Below, one piece after another: positions 44,372 to 52,557 of a stretch of 57,061 bases of DNA (positions within the stretch are counted from its first letter, which is position 1; every line of letters begins with the position of its first letter). The notes beneath the pieces are model-generated. The model was not told the origin of the DNA. It saw only the letters and a list, made by a program, of their open reading frames with translations, and ran no database searches. Source of the DNA: Rubrivivax sp. (GTDB taxonomy: Bacteria; Pseudomonadota; Gammaproteobacteria; Burkholderiales; Burkholderiaceae_C); NCBI GenBank assembly GCA_004210455.1, contig SEFA01000037.1, positions 1-57,061 on the forward strand, written 5' to 3'. Both the position numbers and the translations under genes were made by a program.

Positions 44372-46579
44372 ATGGCAACTTCGTCCGCTCTGAACTCCTT
44401 CCCGCTGCACCGGCTCGCGATCGCGCTGGTCGCCGGCGGCGTCTCGCTCCATGCCGCCGCGCAGTCGACAACGTCGACCGCCGCGTCGACAACCTCTCCC
44501 GCGCTCCCCAGCGTCGTCGTCAAGGGCACCTCCGAAGCGCCCGTGATGGCCGGCGGCTTCGGCGACACGCCCGTCGCCAAGCTCCCGATCCAGGCCAGCC
44601 TCGTCAGCGCCGAACAGCTCACCGACCGCGGCCTGTTCAACCTCGCCGGGCTGACGCTGCTCGACGCGAGCGTGGGCGACTCGTACAACTCGGCGGGTTA
44701 CGTCTCCTATCTGAAGATCCGCGGCTACGACCTCGACAACCGCTTCAACTACCGCCGCGACGGCCTGCCGATCAACGCCGAGACCGCCCTCCCCCTCGCC
44801 AACAAGAGCAGCATCGAAGCCATCAAGGGCACGACCGGCATCCAGGCCGGCACCAGCGCGCCGGGCGGACTGGTCAACCTCGTGGTGAAGCGCCCGACGG
44901 TCGAGCTCACCAGCGTGCGCCTGGGCGTCAGCGAGCGCGGCACCGTCGAATCCGCGATGGACTGGAGCCGCCGCTTCGGCGACGGTCACGGCAACGACAA
45001 GGCCTTCGGCCTGCGCGTCAACATCGAGGCCGCCAAGCTGCGCCCCGAGCTGCGCGACGCCGACGGCAACCGCTGGATGATGGCCGTCGCCGGCGACTGG
45101 CGTGTCACGCGCGACACGCTGGTCGAGGCGGAGGTCGAGATCAACCGCCAGGCCCAGCCGAGCCAGCCCGGCTTCAGCCTGCTCGGCGACAAGCTGCCCG
45201 ACGCGAAGGCCATCGACCCGCGCACCAACCTGAACAACCAGTCGTGGAGCCAACCGGTGGTCTTCGAAGGCCGCACCGCCTCGCTGCGCGTGCAGCATCA
45301 GTTGAACGCCGACTGGAAGCTGCAGGCGCACGCCGCGATCCAGCGCCTGGTGACCGACGACCGCCTCGCCTATCCCTTCGGTTGCACGGCCGGCGACGGC
45401 ACGTATTACCCGAGCACCTACTGCCCCAACGGCACCTTCGATCAATACGACTTCCGCAGCGACAACGAGCATCGCGACAGCGACGCGCTCGACCTGTCGG
45501 CGCAGGGCAAGCTCAAGCTGCTGGGCGTCGAGCACCAGGTGTCGACGGGCGTGCTGTTCTCGCGCTTCAAGAGCCGGCTGCAGGGCCAGGCCTACAACTG
45601 GGCGGGGACCGGCAACATCTGGGGCACGCTGCCGACGGTGGCCGATCCGACGCTGGGTTCGACCAACACCAACCGCACCGAGCGCAGCACCGAGTTCTAC
45701 TTCCGCGACGCGATGCAGTTCAGCGCGCAGTGGCAAGGCTGGCTGGGTCTGCGGCACACGCGTCTGGATCGCGATTCGATTCAGGTCAACGTGCCCGCCG
45801 GCGAGGACAACGAGGCGACGAGTTATCGCCAGTCGGTCACCACGCCGTGGGTGGGCGTGAGCTACGCGATCGATCCGCAGCTGCTCGCGTATGCGAGCTG
45901 GGGCGAAGGCGTCGAATCGGCCGTCACGCCGCAGCTGCCGATCTACGCGAACGCGGGCCGGGCGCTGCCGGCGATCCGCAGCAAGCAATGGGAGATCGGA
46001 CTGAAGTCGGGCAGCCGCACGGTGGACTGGTCGATCAACTATTTCGACATCAGCAAGCCGACGACGAACGACGTGACGGTGGTGGTGGCGAACGCCGAGA
46101 AGCTCGAGCGCCGCATCGACGGCGAGCAGAACCACCGCGGCGTGGAAGCGCAGGCGGATTTCAAGTGGACGGGCGGCGGCCTGATGGCGAGCGCGATGAA
46201 GCTGCACGCGCGCCGGGAAGGCAGCGCGGACGGGACGCTCAACGGTCTGAAGCCGACCAACGTGCCGGAGACGGTGCTGAAGCTGCAGGCGCGGCACAGC
46301 GCGGGCGTGCCGGGTCTTGAGTTGCTGGCGGGCGTGGTCTACGAAGGCAAGCGGATGGTGGTGCCGGACAACTCGGTGGCGATCCCGAGCTGGACGCGGC
46401 TGGACCTGGGCGCGCGTTTTGAGCAGAACGTGGGTCGGCAACTGCTGATCTGGCGAGTGGGCGTGGACAACGCGACCAACCGTCGTGCGTGGCGCGAGTC
46501 GCCGTACCAGTACGACCACGTGTACCTGTACCCGCTCGCCAATCGCACATGGCGAGCGTCGGTGGAGTGGGTCTTGTGA
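44372..46579 (+). CDS. TonB-dependent outer-membrane receptor, probably for thiamin
   Basis: A 735-residue receptor with signal peptide (cleavage after HAAAQ), a TonB-box-like PSVVVKG and a plug domain with LKIRGYDLDNRFNYRRDGLPI and IKGTTGIQAGTSAPGGLVNLVVKRP. A long beta-barrel ends in an aromatic C-terminus (VEWVL). It resembles siderophore receptors, but the TPP riboswitch upstream points to thiamin or a precursor, like the known riboswitch-controlled OMR1-type receptors. ATG 44372 is preferred over GTG 44324 because it puts the signal peptide at the N-terminus. Confidence 0.93.
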   Translation: MATSSALNSFPLHRLAIALVAGGVSLHAAAQSTTSTAASTTSPALPSVVVKGTSEAPVMAGGFGDTPVAKLPIQASLVSAEQLTDRGLFNLAGLTLLDASVGDSYNSAGYVSYLKIRGYDLDNRFNYRRDGLPINAETALPLANKSSIEAIKGTTGIQAGTSAPGGLVNLVVKRPTVELTSVRLGVSERGTVESAMDWSRRFGDGHGNDKAFGLRVNIEAAKLRPELRDADGNRWMMAVAGDWRVTRDTLVEAEVEINRQAQPSQPGFSLLGDKLPDAKAIDPRTNLNNQSWSQPVVFEGRTASLRVQHQLNADWKLQAHAAIQRLVTDDRLAYPFGCTAGDGTYYPSTYCPNGTFDQYDFRSDNEHRDSDALDLSAQGKLKLLGVEHQVSTGVLFSRFKSRLQGQAYNWAGTGNIWGTLPTVADPTLGSTNTNRTERSTEFYFRDAMQFSAQWQGWLGLRHTRLDRDSIQVNVPAGEDNEATSYRQSVTTPWVGVSYAIDPQLLAYASWGEGVESAVTPQLPIYANAGRALPAIRSKQWEIGLKSGSRTVDWSINYFDISKPTTNDVTVVVANAEKLERRIDGEQNHRGVEAQADFKWTGGGLMASAMKLHARREGSADGTLNGLKPTNVPETVLKLQARHSAGVPGLELLAGVVYEGKRMVVPDNSVAIPSWTRLDLGARFEQNVGRQLLIWRVGVDNATNRRAWRESPYQYDHVYLYPLANRTWRASVEWVL

Positions 46580-46603
46580 GGTACTGATTTTTCTGTGTAT
46601 ACT
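46574..46603 (+). promoter_or_regulatory. Promoter of the first tRNA-Asn gene
   Basis: TATACT at 46598-46603 lies 12 bp before the tRNA, with TTGTGA at 46574-46579 as -35, 18 bp apart. The -35 hexamer overlaps the last codon and stop of the receptor gene. Confidence 0.65.
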
Positions 46604-46615
46604 CTTAGGCTCTGA

Positions 46616-46691
46616 TCCCCGATAGCTCAGTCGGTAGAGCGCCGGACTGTTAATCCGTAGGTCCCTGGTTCGAGCCCAGGTCGGGGAGCCA
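46616..46691 (+). tRNA. tRNA-Asn (GTT)
   Basis: A complete 76-nt cloverleaf including an encoded CCA. Acceptor TCCCCGA/TCGGGGA, D-arm GCTCAGTCGGTAGAGC, anticodon loop CTGTTAA with GTT, T-arm CCTGGTTCGAGCCCAGG and discriminator G. It is followed by a terminator and a second tRNA-Asn. Confidence 0.97.
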
Positions 46692-46700
46692 AGATCAGAT

Positions 46701-46730
46701 AACGAAGGTCCTCGGACCTTCGTTCTTTTT
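46701..46730 (+). terminator. Rho-independent terminator between the tRNA genes
   Basis: AACGAAGGT and ACCTTCGTT form a perfect stem around CCTCGG, followed by CTTTTT. Confidence 0.88.
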
Positions 46731-46794
46731 AAGCCAGTGTCCTACCGAAGATGCTGGCCCAAGAATTCAGATCGATTGGATCTGAGCAGACTTT

Positions 46795-46870
46795 TCCTCG
46801 ATAGCTCAGTCGGTAGAGCGCCGGACTGTTAATCCGTAGGTCCCTGGTTCGAGCCCAGGTCGAGGAGCCA
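46795..46870 (+). tRNA. tRNA-Asn (GTT), second copy
   Basis: Identical to the first tRNA except for a compensatory base-pair change in the acceptor stem: TCCTCGA/TCGAGGA instead of TCCCCGA/TCGGGGA. The CCA end is encoded. Because a terminator precedes it, it probably has its own promoter, but I see no clear one. Confidence 0.97.
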
Positions 46871-46877
46871 AAATTGA

Positions 46878-46909
46878 AGCCCTACTCGCGAAAGCGGGTG
46901 GGGCTTTTT
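46878..46909 (+). terminator. Terminator after the second tRNA-Asn
   Basis: AGCCCTACTCGC pairs with GCGGGTGGGGCT (some G-T pairs) around GAAA, followed by a T run. A similar sequence including the preceding AAATTGAAGCCC recurs at 47610-47652. Confidence 0.8.
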
Positions 46910-47007
46910 CTTTTCACAGCTTTCAATGAGCCGGTGTCGCAAAGCGTTGTCCTTCTCCGTTGGCCGAGGCAAGCCCGCCATCGAACGGCTTGTGCTCCAA
47001 TGCATAC

Positions 47008-47493
47008 ATGGACATCGCAGCGATCACAGCGCTCATCGGAGGCGTGAAGACAGCCTCCGAGTTGGCAAAGGCAATCAAAGACAGCGGCTCCACTCTTGAG
47101 CAGGCCGAGGTTAAATTGAAGCTGGCCGACTTAATTTCGACCCTTGCTGATGTCCGGCTTGAAGCGGCTGGAGTTCAAGAGGAACTTCTGGCTGCTAGAG
47201 AGCAAATCCGCTCTCTTGAAAGCGCAGCGAAGCAACGAGCTTCGATAGTTTGGAGACAACCCTGCTACTGGCTGCCCAGAGACGGCGATGTGAGCATCGA
47301 GGAGCCGTATTGTCAGCCTTGCCACGACAACGATCAGCGCCTCTCTCGCCTGCATCACGATAGCAGGGGCGCTTTTACTTGCATGGTCTGCAAGACAATC
47401 TTCCGCACCGATGCCCGCATCGCGGCTGACAGTGAAGCATTTAAAGCTGCTAACGCTCGCCGCCGCGCGGCGCGCGCCGGCAGCATGTACTGA
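47008..47493 (+). CDS. Coiled-coil protein with zinc-ribbon-like C-terminus
   Basis: A 161-residue protein. The N-terminal part has a glycine-containing hydrophobic helix (AAITALIGGVKTASELAKAI). A coiled coil follows (about residues 28-72). The C-terminal part has cysteines in QPCYW, CQPCHD and CMVCKTIF, compatible with a zinc ribbon. No named family, but similar small proteins are frequent on mobile DNA. GC content is lower than in the core genes. Confidence 0.75.
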   Translation: MDIAAITALIGGVKTASELAKAIKDSGSTLEQAEVKLKLADLISTLADVRLEAAGVQEELLAAREQIRSLESAAKQRASIVWRQPCYWLPRDGDVSIEEPYCQPCHDNDQRLSRLHHDSRGAFTCMVCKTIFRTDARIAADSEAFKAANARRRAARAGSMY

Positions 47494-47946
47494 TCTCGAA
47501 GCCCTAGAGGCAAGATGGTCTCGAGTTCACCCCGGTAAGGCTTATCACGCCTATCAGGCACAACCTGAACGAGGCCGACCATCCATGTAGCTGAGGGAAG
47601 TTCATAGCCCCAAATTGAAGCCCCATCCGCAAAAGCCGGTGGGGCTCTTTTCTATGCCACGTTGGCAGCACATCGGCCACGATGCAGAGGACTGCTCCAC
47701 TTCTTGGCCATAGCCACCTCCTGCCCGACGGAACGACAAATGGCAGATCGGCTGAGGCACCGAGCCGTGCGTGCGCGCCTTCTCGCCCACCTACAGGCAA
47801 TGGCTGCATCGCGGAGTGCCGCGATCGCGGCCAAGTGCTGCCCCCACTGCCGCCAACTCTAAATATCACGTAAGCTCATGTTTCAACTCGGTCGATTTGC
47901 AGGTCGACACTATCGAGTTAAGCATACTTCCAGGGAGAGCCACGCA
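47494..47946. other. Gene-free stretch with a duplicated tRNA-flank element
   Basis: It contains CCCAAATTGAAGCCCC and a terminator-like hairpin (about 47624-47652) that copy the flank of the second tRNA-Asn. The remaining 290 bases have no convincing gene on either strand; short frames there look like chance. AGGGAG at 47932 belongs to the next gene. Confidence 0.6.
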
Positions 47947-48816
47947 ATGGCAGGCGCGCAACGAAGCAAAAGAAGACCAGCGGCAAAGACCAATGGTCAG
48001 CAGAGCCCCTCGGTTACTACCGTAAACTCTTTTGAGGAGTTTCTAACCGAATTAAACTCTATAAATTATGTCTCGAATAAATTCTGGTATCGAGGCGTCG
48101 GCAAATCAGTTCACTCCCTAACCCCATCGATCTTTCGGCACAAAAGTGCAAAATCCCAATCAGACTATCAGAGTCTTGAACTAAATCTCAATGAAACATT
48201 TGAGATGCGGAGTTTGCCGTATGCAGAATCACGGGAATGGGCGAAGGACGAGTGGGAACGCCTCTTCTTCATGCAGCACTATCGCGTGCCAACGCGACTA
48301 TTAGATTGGTCCGGCAGCCCGCTAGTTTCTATGCATTTTGCCATTGCATCCGTAGAGCTAGACAACACCGGGAAGCCTACGAGTGACGCAGCAATCTGGG
48401 TTTTGGATCCAATTCCTTGGAACAATGCTGCATATGCGGGGACCAATTTCCCCGGCGGCGTTTTATCTGCCAAAGATAGCTGGTTAAAAAGGTATAGCCC
48501 GTCAGAGGTCTACACGCAAAACAGCCAACTTCCTCCAGTAGCTATGCGCGGCGTTCATAACAGCGCGAGAATCGTCGCACAGCAAGGATTCTTTACCGTG
48601 TTTGGCCCCCAAGCCGAAGCGATGGAAACCACGTTTGCAAAAGTAGCAAATGGAAAACCAGTCTTTCCTCAAAGCTGCCTGCGAAAATTCGTAATTCCTA
48701 AGGCAAAAATATTGTCGCTGCGCAACGAACTTTTCTCCTTGGGTGTGTCCGAGTCCACGATATATCCAGATCTTGAGGGTTTGGCAGCTGAACTCAAGAG
48801 AACTTTTGGATTCTAG
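47947..48816 (+). CDS. FRG-domain protein
   Basis: A 289-residue soluble protein (start chosen at ATG 47947 because AGGGAG lies 9 nt before it; ATG 47878 is the alternative). The FRG signature is FWYRGVGKSVHSLTPSIFRH, followed by MQHYRVPTRLLDWSGSPLVSMHFAIAS and a C-terminal region with ARIVAQQGFFTVFG and KILSLRNELFSLGVSESTIYPDLEGLA. FRG proteins often occur in defence islands and are thought to be nucleotide- or nucleic-acid-acting enzymes, without a fixed activity. DNA is AT-rich compared with the rest of the window. 2 bp before the DUF262 gene, so an operon. Confidence 0.9.
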   Translation: MAGAQRSKRRPAAKTNGQQSPSVTTVNSFEEFLTELNSINYVSNKFWYRGVGKSVHSLTPSIFRHKSAKSQSDYQSLELNLNETFEMRSLPYAESREWAKDEWERLFFMQHYRVPTRLLDWSGSPLVSMHFAIASVELDNTGKPTSDAAIWVLDPIPWNNAAYAGTNFPGGVLSAKDSWLKRYSPSEVYTQNSQLPPVAMRGVHNSARIVAQQGFFTVFGPQAEAMETTFAKVANGKPVFPQSCLRKFVIPKAKILSLRNELFSLGVSESTIYPDLEGLAAELKRTFGF

Positions 48817-48818
48817 CC

Positions 48819-49883
48819 ATGTCTGAACATAATCTCTTCAAAATTCACCGCCTCGATCAGAAGACACTTGTTTGGTGGCGATCCAGGAAAAGTCGGATCG
48901 ACATGAAGCCGTCATATCAGCGGAAAGGGCGACGCTGGTCAAAGAGCGACAAACAGTATCTTGTGGACTCGATATTGAACGGATTCGATGTTCCAAAATT
49001 CTATATGGCTGACTTTGTGCTCGGCCCATCGAAACTAAACGAGCATGAGAGCTCCTACGCGGTCATCGATGGAAAGCAGCGACTCGAAGCCATTTTCGAG
49101 TTCTTCGATGATGAATTTCCTCTCTCCCCGTCCTTCGTCCTACTGTCAGATCGAACGCTACCACTTGCCGGCAAAAAGTATTCGGAACTCAAACAATATT
49201 TCCCAGATGTAGCCGAGGAATTTGATAATTTCAGTCCAGACGTTGTTGGCGTCATTAGCGACCAGGTCAAATATATCGAGGAACTGTTTGTTCGCTTGAA
49301 TAGAGGAAAGCCATTGAGCGGCGCCGAGCTACGCAACGCGTTCTCAACAAGAACTTCCGAAATCATCAGAAAAATTGGCAATCACCTCTTCCTAACCCAA
49401 TGTGTGCGATTTAACACTGGAAAAGGGCAAGATCTCAATTTGGCTGCAAAGATACTTATGTTCCAAGTTTTTGGTATTCAGGAAACCAAAAAATCGAGCT
49501 TGGACAAATTTGTGGCAAGTGTAGACACCTCGAAGGAAATAGAAGCAGCCGTTCATGTCGTGTTTGAGACATTAGAACTTATGTCGGAAACATTCCAGTT
49601 CAAGGATACGTTACTCGCATCTGAAGGTCCAATTCCGGTTTATTACTTACTCACTAGAAATGCACAAGAAGCAGAAATCCCTTTCGTTCGGGATTTTCTT
49701 GAGGAGTTTCAGGAGTCCATGAAGGCGGCGACGGCGCCAAGAGGGAAGTTGCAATTAATCAGCGCTCAGGATTGGACCAAGTACAAGGCGGCGAGTCGCT
49801 CCGTTAATGACAAAGCAAGCCATGAACTTAGATATTCCATTCTTCGAAAAGGATTCGATACTTGGATGAAGAATAGAGTCTAA
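48819..49883 (+). CDS. DUF262 (GmrS/ParB-like N-terminal) protein
   Basis: A 354-residue protein. IDMKPSYQRKGRRWSKSDKQYLVDSILNGFDVPKFYMADF, the nucleotide-site motif AVIDGKQRLEAIFEFFDDEFPLS and LFVRLNRGKPLSGAELRNAFS define DUF262, the NTP-binding domain of GmrSD, BrxU and SspE restriction enzymes. The DUF1524 HNH nuclease domain that usually completes GmrSD is absent; the C-terminal 150 residues are helical and unassigned. Overlap-close spacing with the FRG gene suggests that the two proteins act together. AT-rich. Confidence 0.9.
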   Translation: MSEHNLFKIHRLDQKTLVWWRSRKSRIDMKPSYQRKGRRWSKSDKQYLVDSILNGFDVPKFYMADFVLGPSKLNEHESSYAVIDGKQRLEAIFEFFDDEFPLSPSFVLLSDRTLPLAGKKYSELKQYFPDVAEEFDNFSPDVVGVISDQVKYIEELFVRLNRGKPLSGAELRNAFSTRTSEIIRKIGNHLFLTQCVRFNTGKGQDLNLAAKILMFQVFGIQETKKSSLDKFVASVDTSKEIEAAVHVVFETLELMSETFQFKDTLLASEGPIPVYYLLTRNAQEAEIPFVRDFLEEFQESMKAATAPRGKLQLISAQDWTKYKAASRSVNDKASHELRYSILRKGFDTWMKNRV

Positions 49884-50035
49884 TGAGCTCTGTAGCTGAC
49901 GATTTTTTTCGATCAGCCTCATTCCTAGCGAACTCGCATTCAAATTAATAATCCGCTGTTTTGGAAGACGAGGGGCACAGGTTGTAAAGCGCAACGCGTG
50001 CCTCCATGTCCGCTTGCCCACGAAAGCTCTAGAAC

Positions 50036-50299
50036 ATGCTAACAATAATTGAACGCCCATCATTCTCGCGACTACGGGCCCTCGATTACACGATGCGAGC
50101 AGAGGGAAATTTAATCCTCTCCGACTTTGGTGGCCGCCCGGGTTTTGAAACTGTAACATTTCTCGCTGAGTTCTCCGGGGCCGACGCGGGGGTCCTAGTG
50201 CTCTCTCTGCGGCAGGAGATGGTTGAGGCATATAAGCTCACGTCGTTCGAGAAAAGAGAGCTACTGGTATCGGCTCGAAACTCTTTAGCCATGGCATGA
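50036..50299 (+). CDS. Small protein with weak RelE/HigB-toxin resemblance
   Basis: An 87-residue protein. The N-terminal TIIERPSFSR and the C-terminal LTSFEKRELLVSARNSLAM recall the ends of RelE/HigB2-type toxins, but the catalytic core is not convincing. The stop overlaps the start of a 46-codon frame (ATGA). It may be a degraded toxin gene on the island edge. Confidence 0.4.
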   Translation: MLTIIERPSFSRLRALDYTMRAEGNLILSDFGGRPGFETVTFLAEFSGADAGVLVLSLRQEMVEAYKLTSFEKRELLVSARNSLAMA

Positions 50300-50436
50300 C
50301 CTACTTGCTCAACGCGGGATGGGCGGAAGTGTCGTGTGAGCGGTTGGGAGGATCGGAGCGTTTTTGGGCACGCATATTCGAGAGATATCCAATTAGTCGA
50401 GCTTTCGGCGACAAGTTTGACTTGCGGTTGAGCTAG
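50296..50436 (+). CDS. Small 46-residue ORF overlapping the preceding gene
   Basis: Starts at ATG 50296 inside the stop of the previous gene and ends at TAG 50434-50436. The protein is mixed and aromatic (GGSERFWARIFERYPISRAFGDKFDLRLS), unlike random translation. No family recognised. It could be a partner, or the tail of a protein separated by a frameshift. Confidence 0.4.
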   Translation: MTYLLNAGWAEVSCERLGGSERFWARIFERYPISRAFGDKFDLRLS

Positions 50437-50514
50437 CGTCATCGCTGCGCATTGGGAAAGACGTTGTCAACTTCGACGAACGCCCAAACGTTTCGTCATG
50501 CTATAGAGGACAAC

Positions 50515-51129
50515 ATGACAAAGCTCAATTCAATCTTCTTTGCGGTTTTGCTTTCGGCCTGCGCGGCAACGTCTCAAGCCCAAGTCTGGAAATGCACCAC
50601 CGACGGCAAGACCCATTACTCAGACCAGCCGTGCGCGGCGAAGGGCGAGCAGATGAGGCCGCAATCGCTGCAGAGCAATGTCATTGACACGTCTGCGGAC
50701 CGAGCGGCTGCGGAGCGTGCTAAGGCGGCTGAGCAGCAGCAGCAAGCCAACGGAATGCCGTCCTCTGCGGAGGCAGCGCCGTCCAACTATTGCCCCTCCG
50801 ACCGCGACATCACCGCGATGGAGACCAAGGTCAGCTCCATCTCCCTGAGCCCTGACGCCAAGCGTTTCGTCCAGGACGAGATCCGCCGCGCGCGCCAATG
50901 CCAGAAGGGCCAGGGTAGCTACTCCGCCTCGGACTGGAACGTGAGCAAGCAAGCCGTCGACGCGCAGAGCAGCCTGACTGGCGGCGCCGATGCCCGCCGT
51001 CGCGCCGAAGCGATGCACAGTGCAGCCAACGTGAGTGAAGGCGACCGCATCGCGCGCCAGCGCGAAGCAGAAGAGCGCAACGCCAAGCGTGGCGGTTTGA
51101 ACTACCAAGCCCCACTGCGCGACCGCTGA
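50515..51129 (+). CDS. DUF4124-domain exported protein
   Basis: A 204-residue protein with signal peptide (LNSIFFAVLLSACAATSQA). It starts its mature part QVWKCTTDGKTHYSDQPCAAKGEQM, the DUF4124 pattern of two conserved cysteines around YSDQPC. The rest is alanine/glutamine-rich and helical, with SSISLSPDAKRFVQDEIRRARQCQ and a charged tail. Periplasmic, function unknown; common in Burkholderiales. GC returns to core level here. Confidence 0.85.
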   Translation: MTKLNSIFFAVLLSACAATSQAQVWKCTTDGKTHYSDQPCAAKGEQMRPQSLQSNVIDTSADRAAAERAKAAEQQQQANGMPSSAEAAPSNYCPSDRDITAMETKVSSISLSPDAKRFVQDEIRRARQCQKGQGSYSASDWNVSKQAVDAQSSLTGGADARRRAEAMHSAANVSEGDRIARQREAEERNAKRGGLNYQAPLRDR

Positions 51130-51144
51130 CGGCAATCAGCGCTC

Positions 51145-51849
51145 ATGTCGCTGTTCCCTCGCCTCGTCCTCGCGTTCTTCGCCATCCTCTTCGCGGCGAT
51201 GCTGGCGCTTTGGGCAAGCGGACCCGAGCGCCATTCGCTGTTCGAGTGGCCACCGGCGGTCTTCTGCCTGGTGATTGCGCTGATGTGCTTCGTCAAGGGC
51301 CGCGTCTTCCACTTCTTCGGTGGGTTGATCGCATCGAGTGTGCTGCTCGGAGTCCTCGCCGGAGTGATCAGCACCTTGAAGGACGCTGAGCCCCTTCCTA
51401 CCAGCGCGATCTCGATCCTTGGCGCCCTGGGGATCTGCGGCGTTTACGGCTGGGTCTCATTGAAGTACCTGCTCGCGACTCGATTCGGCTTCGTCGCCCC
51501 ACCGAAACCCAAGTCCGAGCGACTCTCTGTCGAATTCGATCAAGTCCACGTCCGGGTCGTCGAGGCACAGGACCCGGCCGCTGATTGGAATCAGCAGTTC
51601 GCCTGGGACGACGTCATCCGGGTGTGCTTCGTCAACGGCGGTCTCGACGATTCCGATTACCTGTTCTTCACCTTGCGTGGACAGGAGAAGCCGCGAGTCG
51701 TTCCGACCGAAGCCCGAGGGGGCCCCGAGTTGCTCGGCGCAGTGGTCGATCGCGGCCTGTTCCCTCAAGACGTCTGGCGCAAGGCCATCGCCGAGACAGG
51801 CGGCCGGACCCATTGCTGGCCACCGCACGAAGAAGCCGCCACGCACTGA
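51145..51849 (+). CDS. Membrane protein with cytoplasmic tail
   Basis: A 234-residue protein with about four N-terminal hydrophobic helices (residues 5-25, 37-50, 57-75, 88-111). A soluble C-terminal domain follows with DPAADWNQQFAWDDVIRVCFVNGGLDDSDYLFFTLRGQ, a beta-rich pattern resembling PH-like domains. No named family. It begins 15 bp after the DUF4124 gene and may be cotranscribed. Confidence 0.75.
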   Translation: MSLFPRLVLAFFAILFAAMLALWASGPERHSLFEWPPAVFCLVIALMCFVKGRVFHFFGGLIASSVLLGVLAGVISTLKDAEPLPTSAISILGALGICGVYGWVSLKYLLATRFGFVAPPKPKSERLSVEFDQVHVRVVEAQDPAADWNQQFAWDDVIRVCFVNGGLDDSDYLFFTLRGQEKPRVVPTEARGGPELLGAVVDRGLFPQDVWRKAIAETGGRTHCWPPHEEAATH

Positions 51850-51865
51850 ACGCAGCGGCCGCCGC

Positions 51866-52495
51866 TCAATGCGACAACCGGCTCTTCCGCCAAGCCAGAT
51901 AGCTCCCCAGCTCTGCGAACGGCAGGAACCCTTCGTCATCCGGGTCCTCGGGCACTTCGCAGACTTCTACCAGATCGACGTCCGTCGCGGCCGCCTTCTC
52001 GCCGAGCGCCGTGTCCAGCATGATCAGCACGCCGTTGGCGAAGTCGTCTTCCTGGTCGCCGTTGAAGCCTTCGATCGCGACGCGAAGCCCCAGCACCTCC
52101 GGCGCATCCGGATCGACCAGCGGCTCGAACCAGAGGCCCTGCGGGTTCAGGTCCAGGCCCTCGTACTTGATGCCGAACTCGAAACCCATCGGCGGCTTCA
52201 GCGCCACGGGGATCCACCCCGGCAGCTCCGGCGCCACCGACACCATCGCCTCGACCAGCGGGAACAGCTCCCACTCGCCTTGCGCGGTGATCACCAGCTC
52301 GCGGTCTTCTTCGCCCGGCGCCGAGACCTCGAACCACAGGCCTTCGTTCACCGCCTGAAGGTGTTCCAGCAGTTCGTCCCAGAACGGATAGTCCGGCGAT
52401 GACAAGGCGTCCAGGTCGGCCTGGCGTGACGCCAGCCAGGTCCAGAAGGCGTTGATCTTTTGCGGGTCGAGGTCGACGTCGAGGTGGTCTTGCAT
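51866..52495 (-). CDS. Unrecognised acidic soluble protein
   Basis: A 209-residue cytoplasmic acidic protein. FWDELLEHLQAVNEGLWFEVSAPGEEDRELVITAQGEWELFPLVEAMVSVAPELPGWIPVALKPPMGFEFG is a recognisable alpha/beta pattern found in small conserved proteins of Burkholderiales and Myxococcota. No biochemical role known. ATG 52495 is preferred; the in-frame start at 52597 adds unconserved residues. Convergent with the membrane protein gene. Confidence 0.75.
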   Translation of the reverse strand: MQDHLDVDLDPQKINAFWTWLASRQADLDALSSPDYPFWDELLEHLQAVNEGLWFEVSAPGEEDRELVITAQGEWELFPLVEAMVSVAPELPGWIPVALKPPMGFEFGIKYEGLDLNPQGLWFEPLVDPDAPEVLGLRVAIEGFNGDQEDDFANGVLIMLDTALGEKAAATDVDLVEVCEVPEDPDDEGFLPFAELGSYLAWRKSRLSH

Positions 52496-52557
52496 GCGGG
52501 GCTCCAATGGGCGCGATTGTGCGTCGAACAGCGACACGGTCGGCACGATCAACCTGT

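Noticed and set aside
44156-46519. Long minus-strand frame opposite the TonB receptor gene
   Set aside because: Antisense shadow; it would also run through the receptor signal peptide and into the TPP riboswitch region.
47654-47873. Short frames on both strands as a small gene or IS remnant
   Set aside because: Neither strand gives a start with a Shine-Dalgarno sequence or a recognisable protein, and no terminal inverted repeat is present.
46871-50436. Prophage
   Set aside because: No integrase, capsid, tail or lysis gene is visible; the AT-rich segment is only about 3.5 kb.
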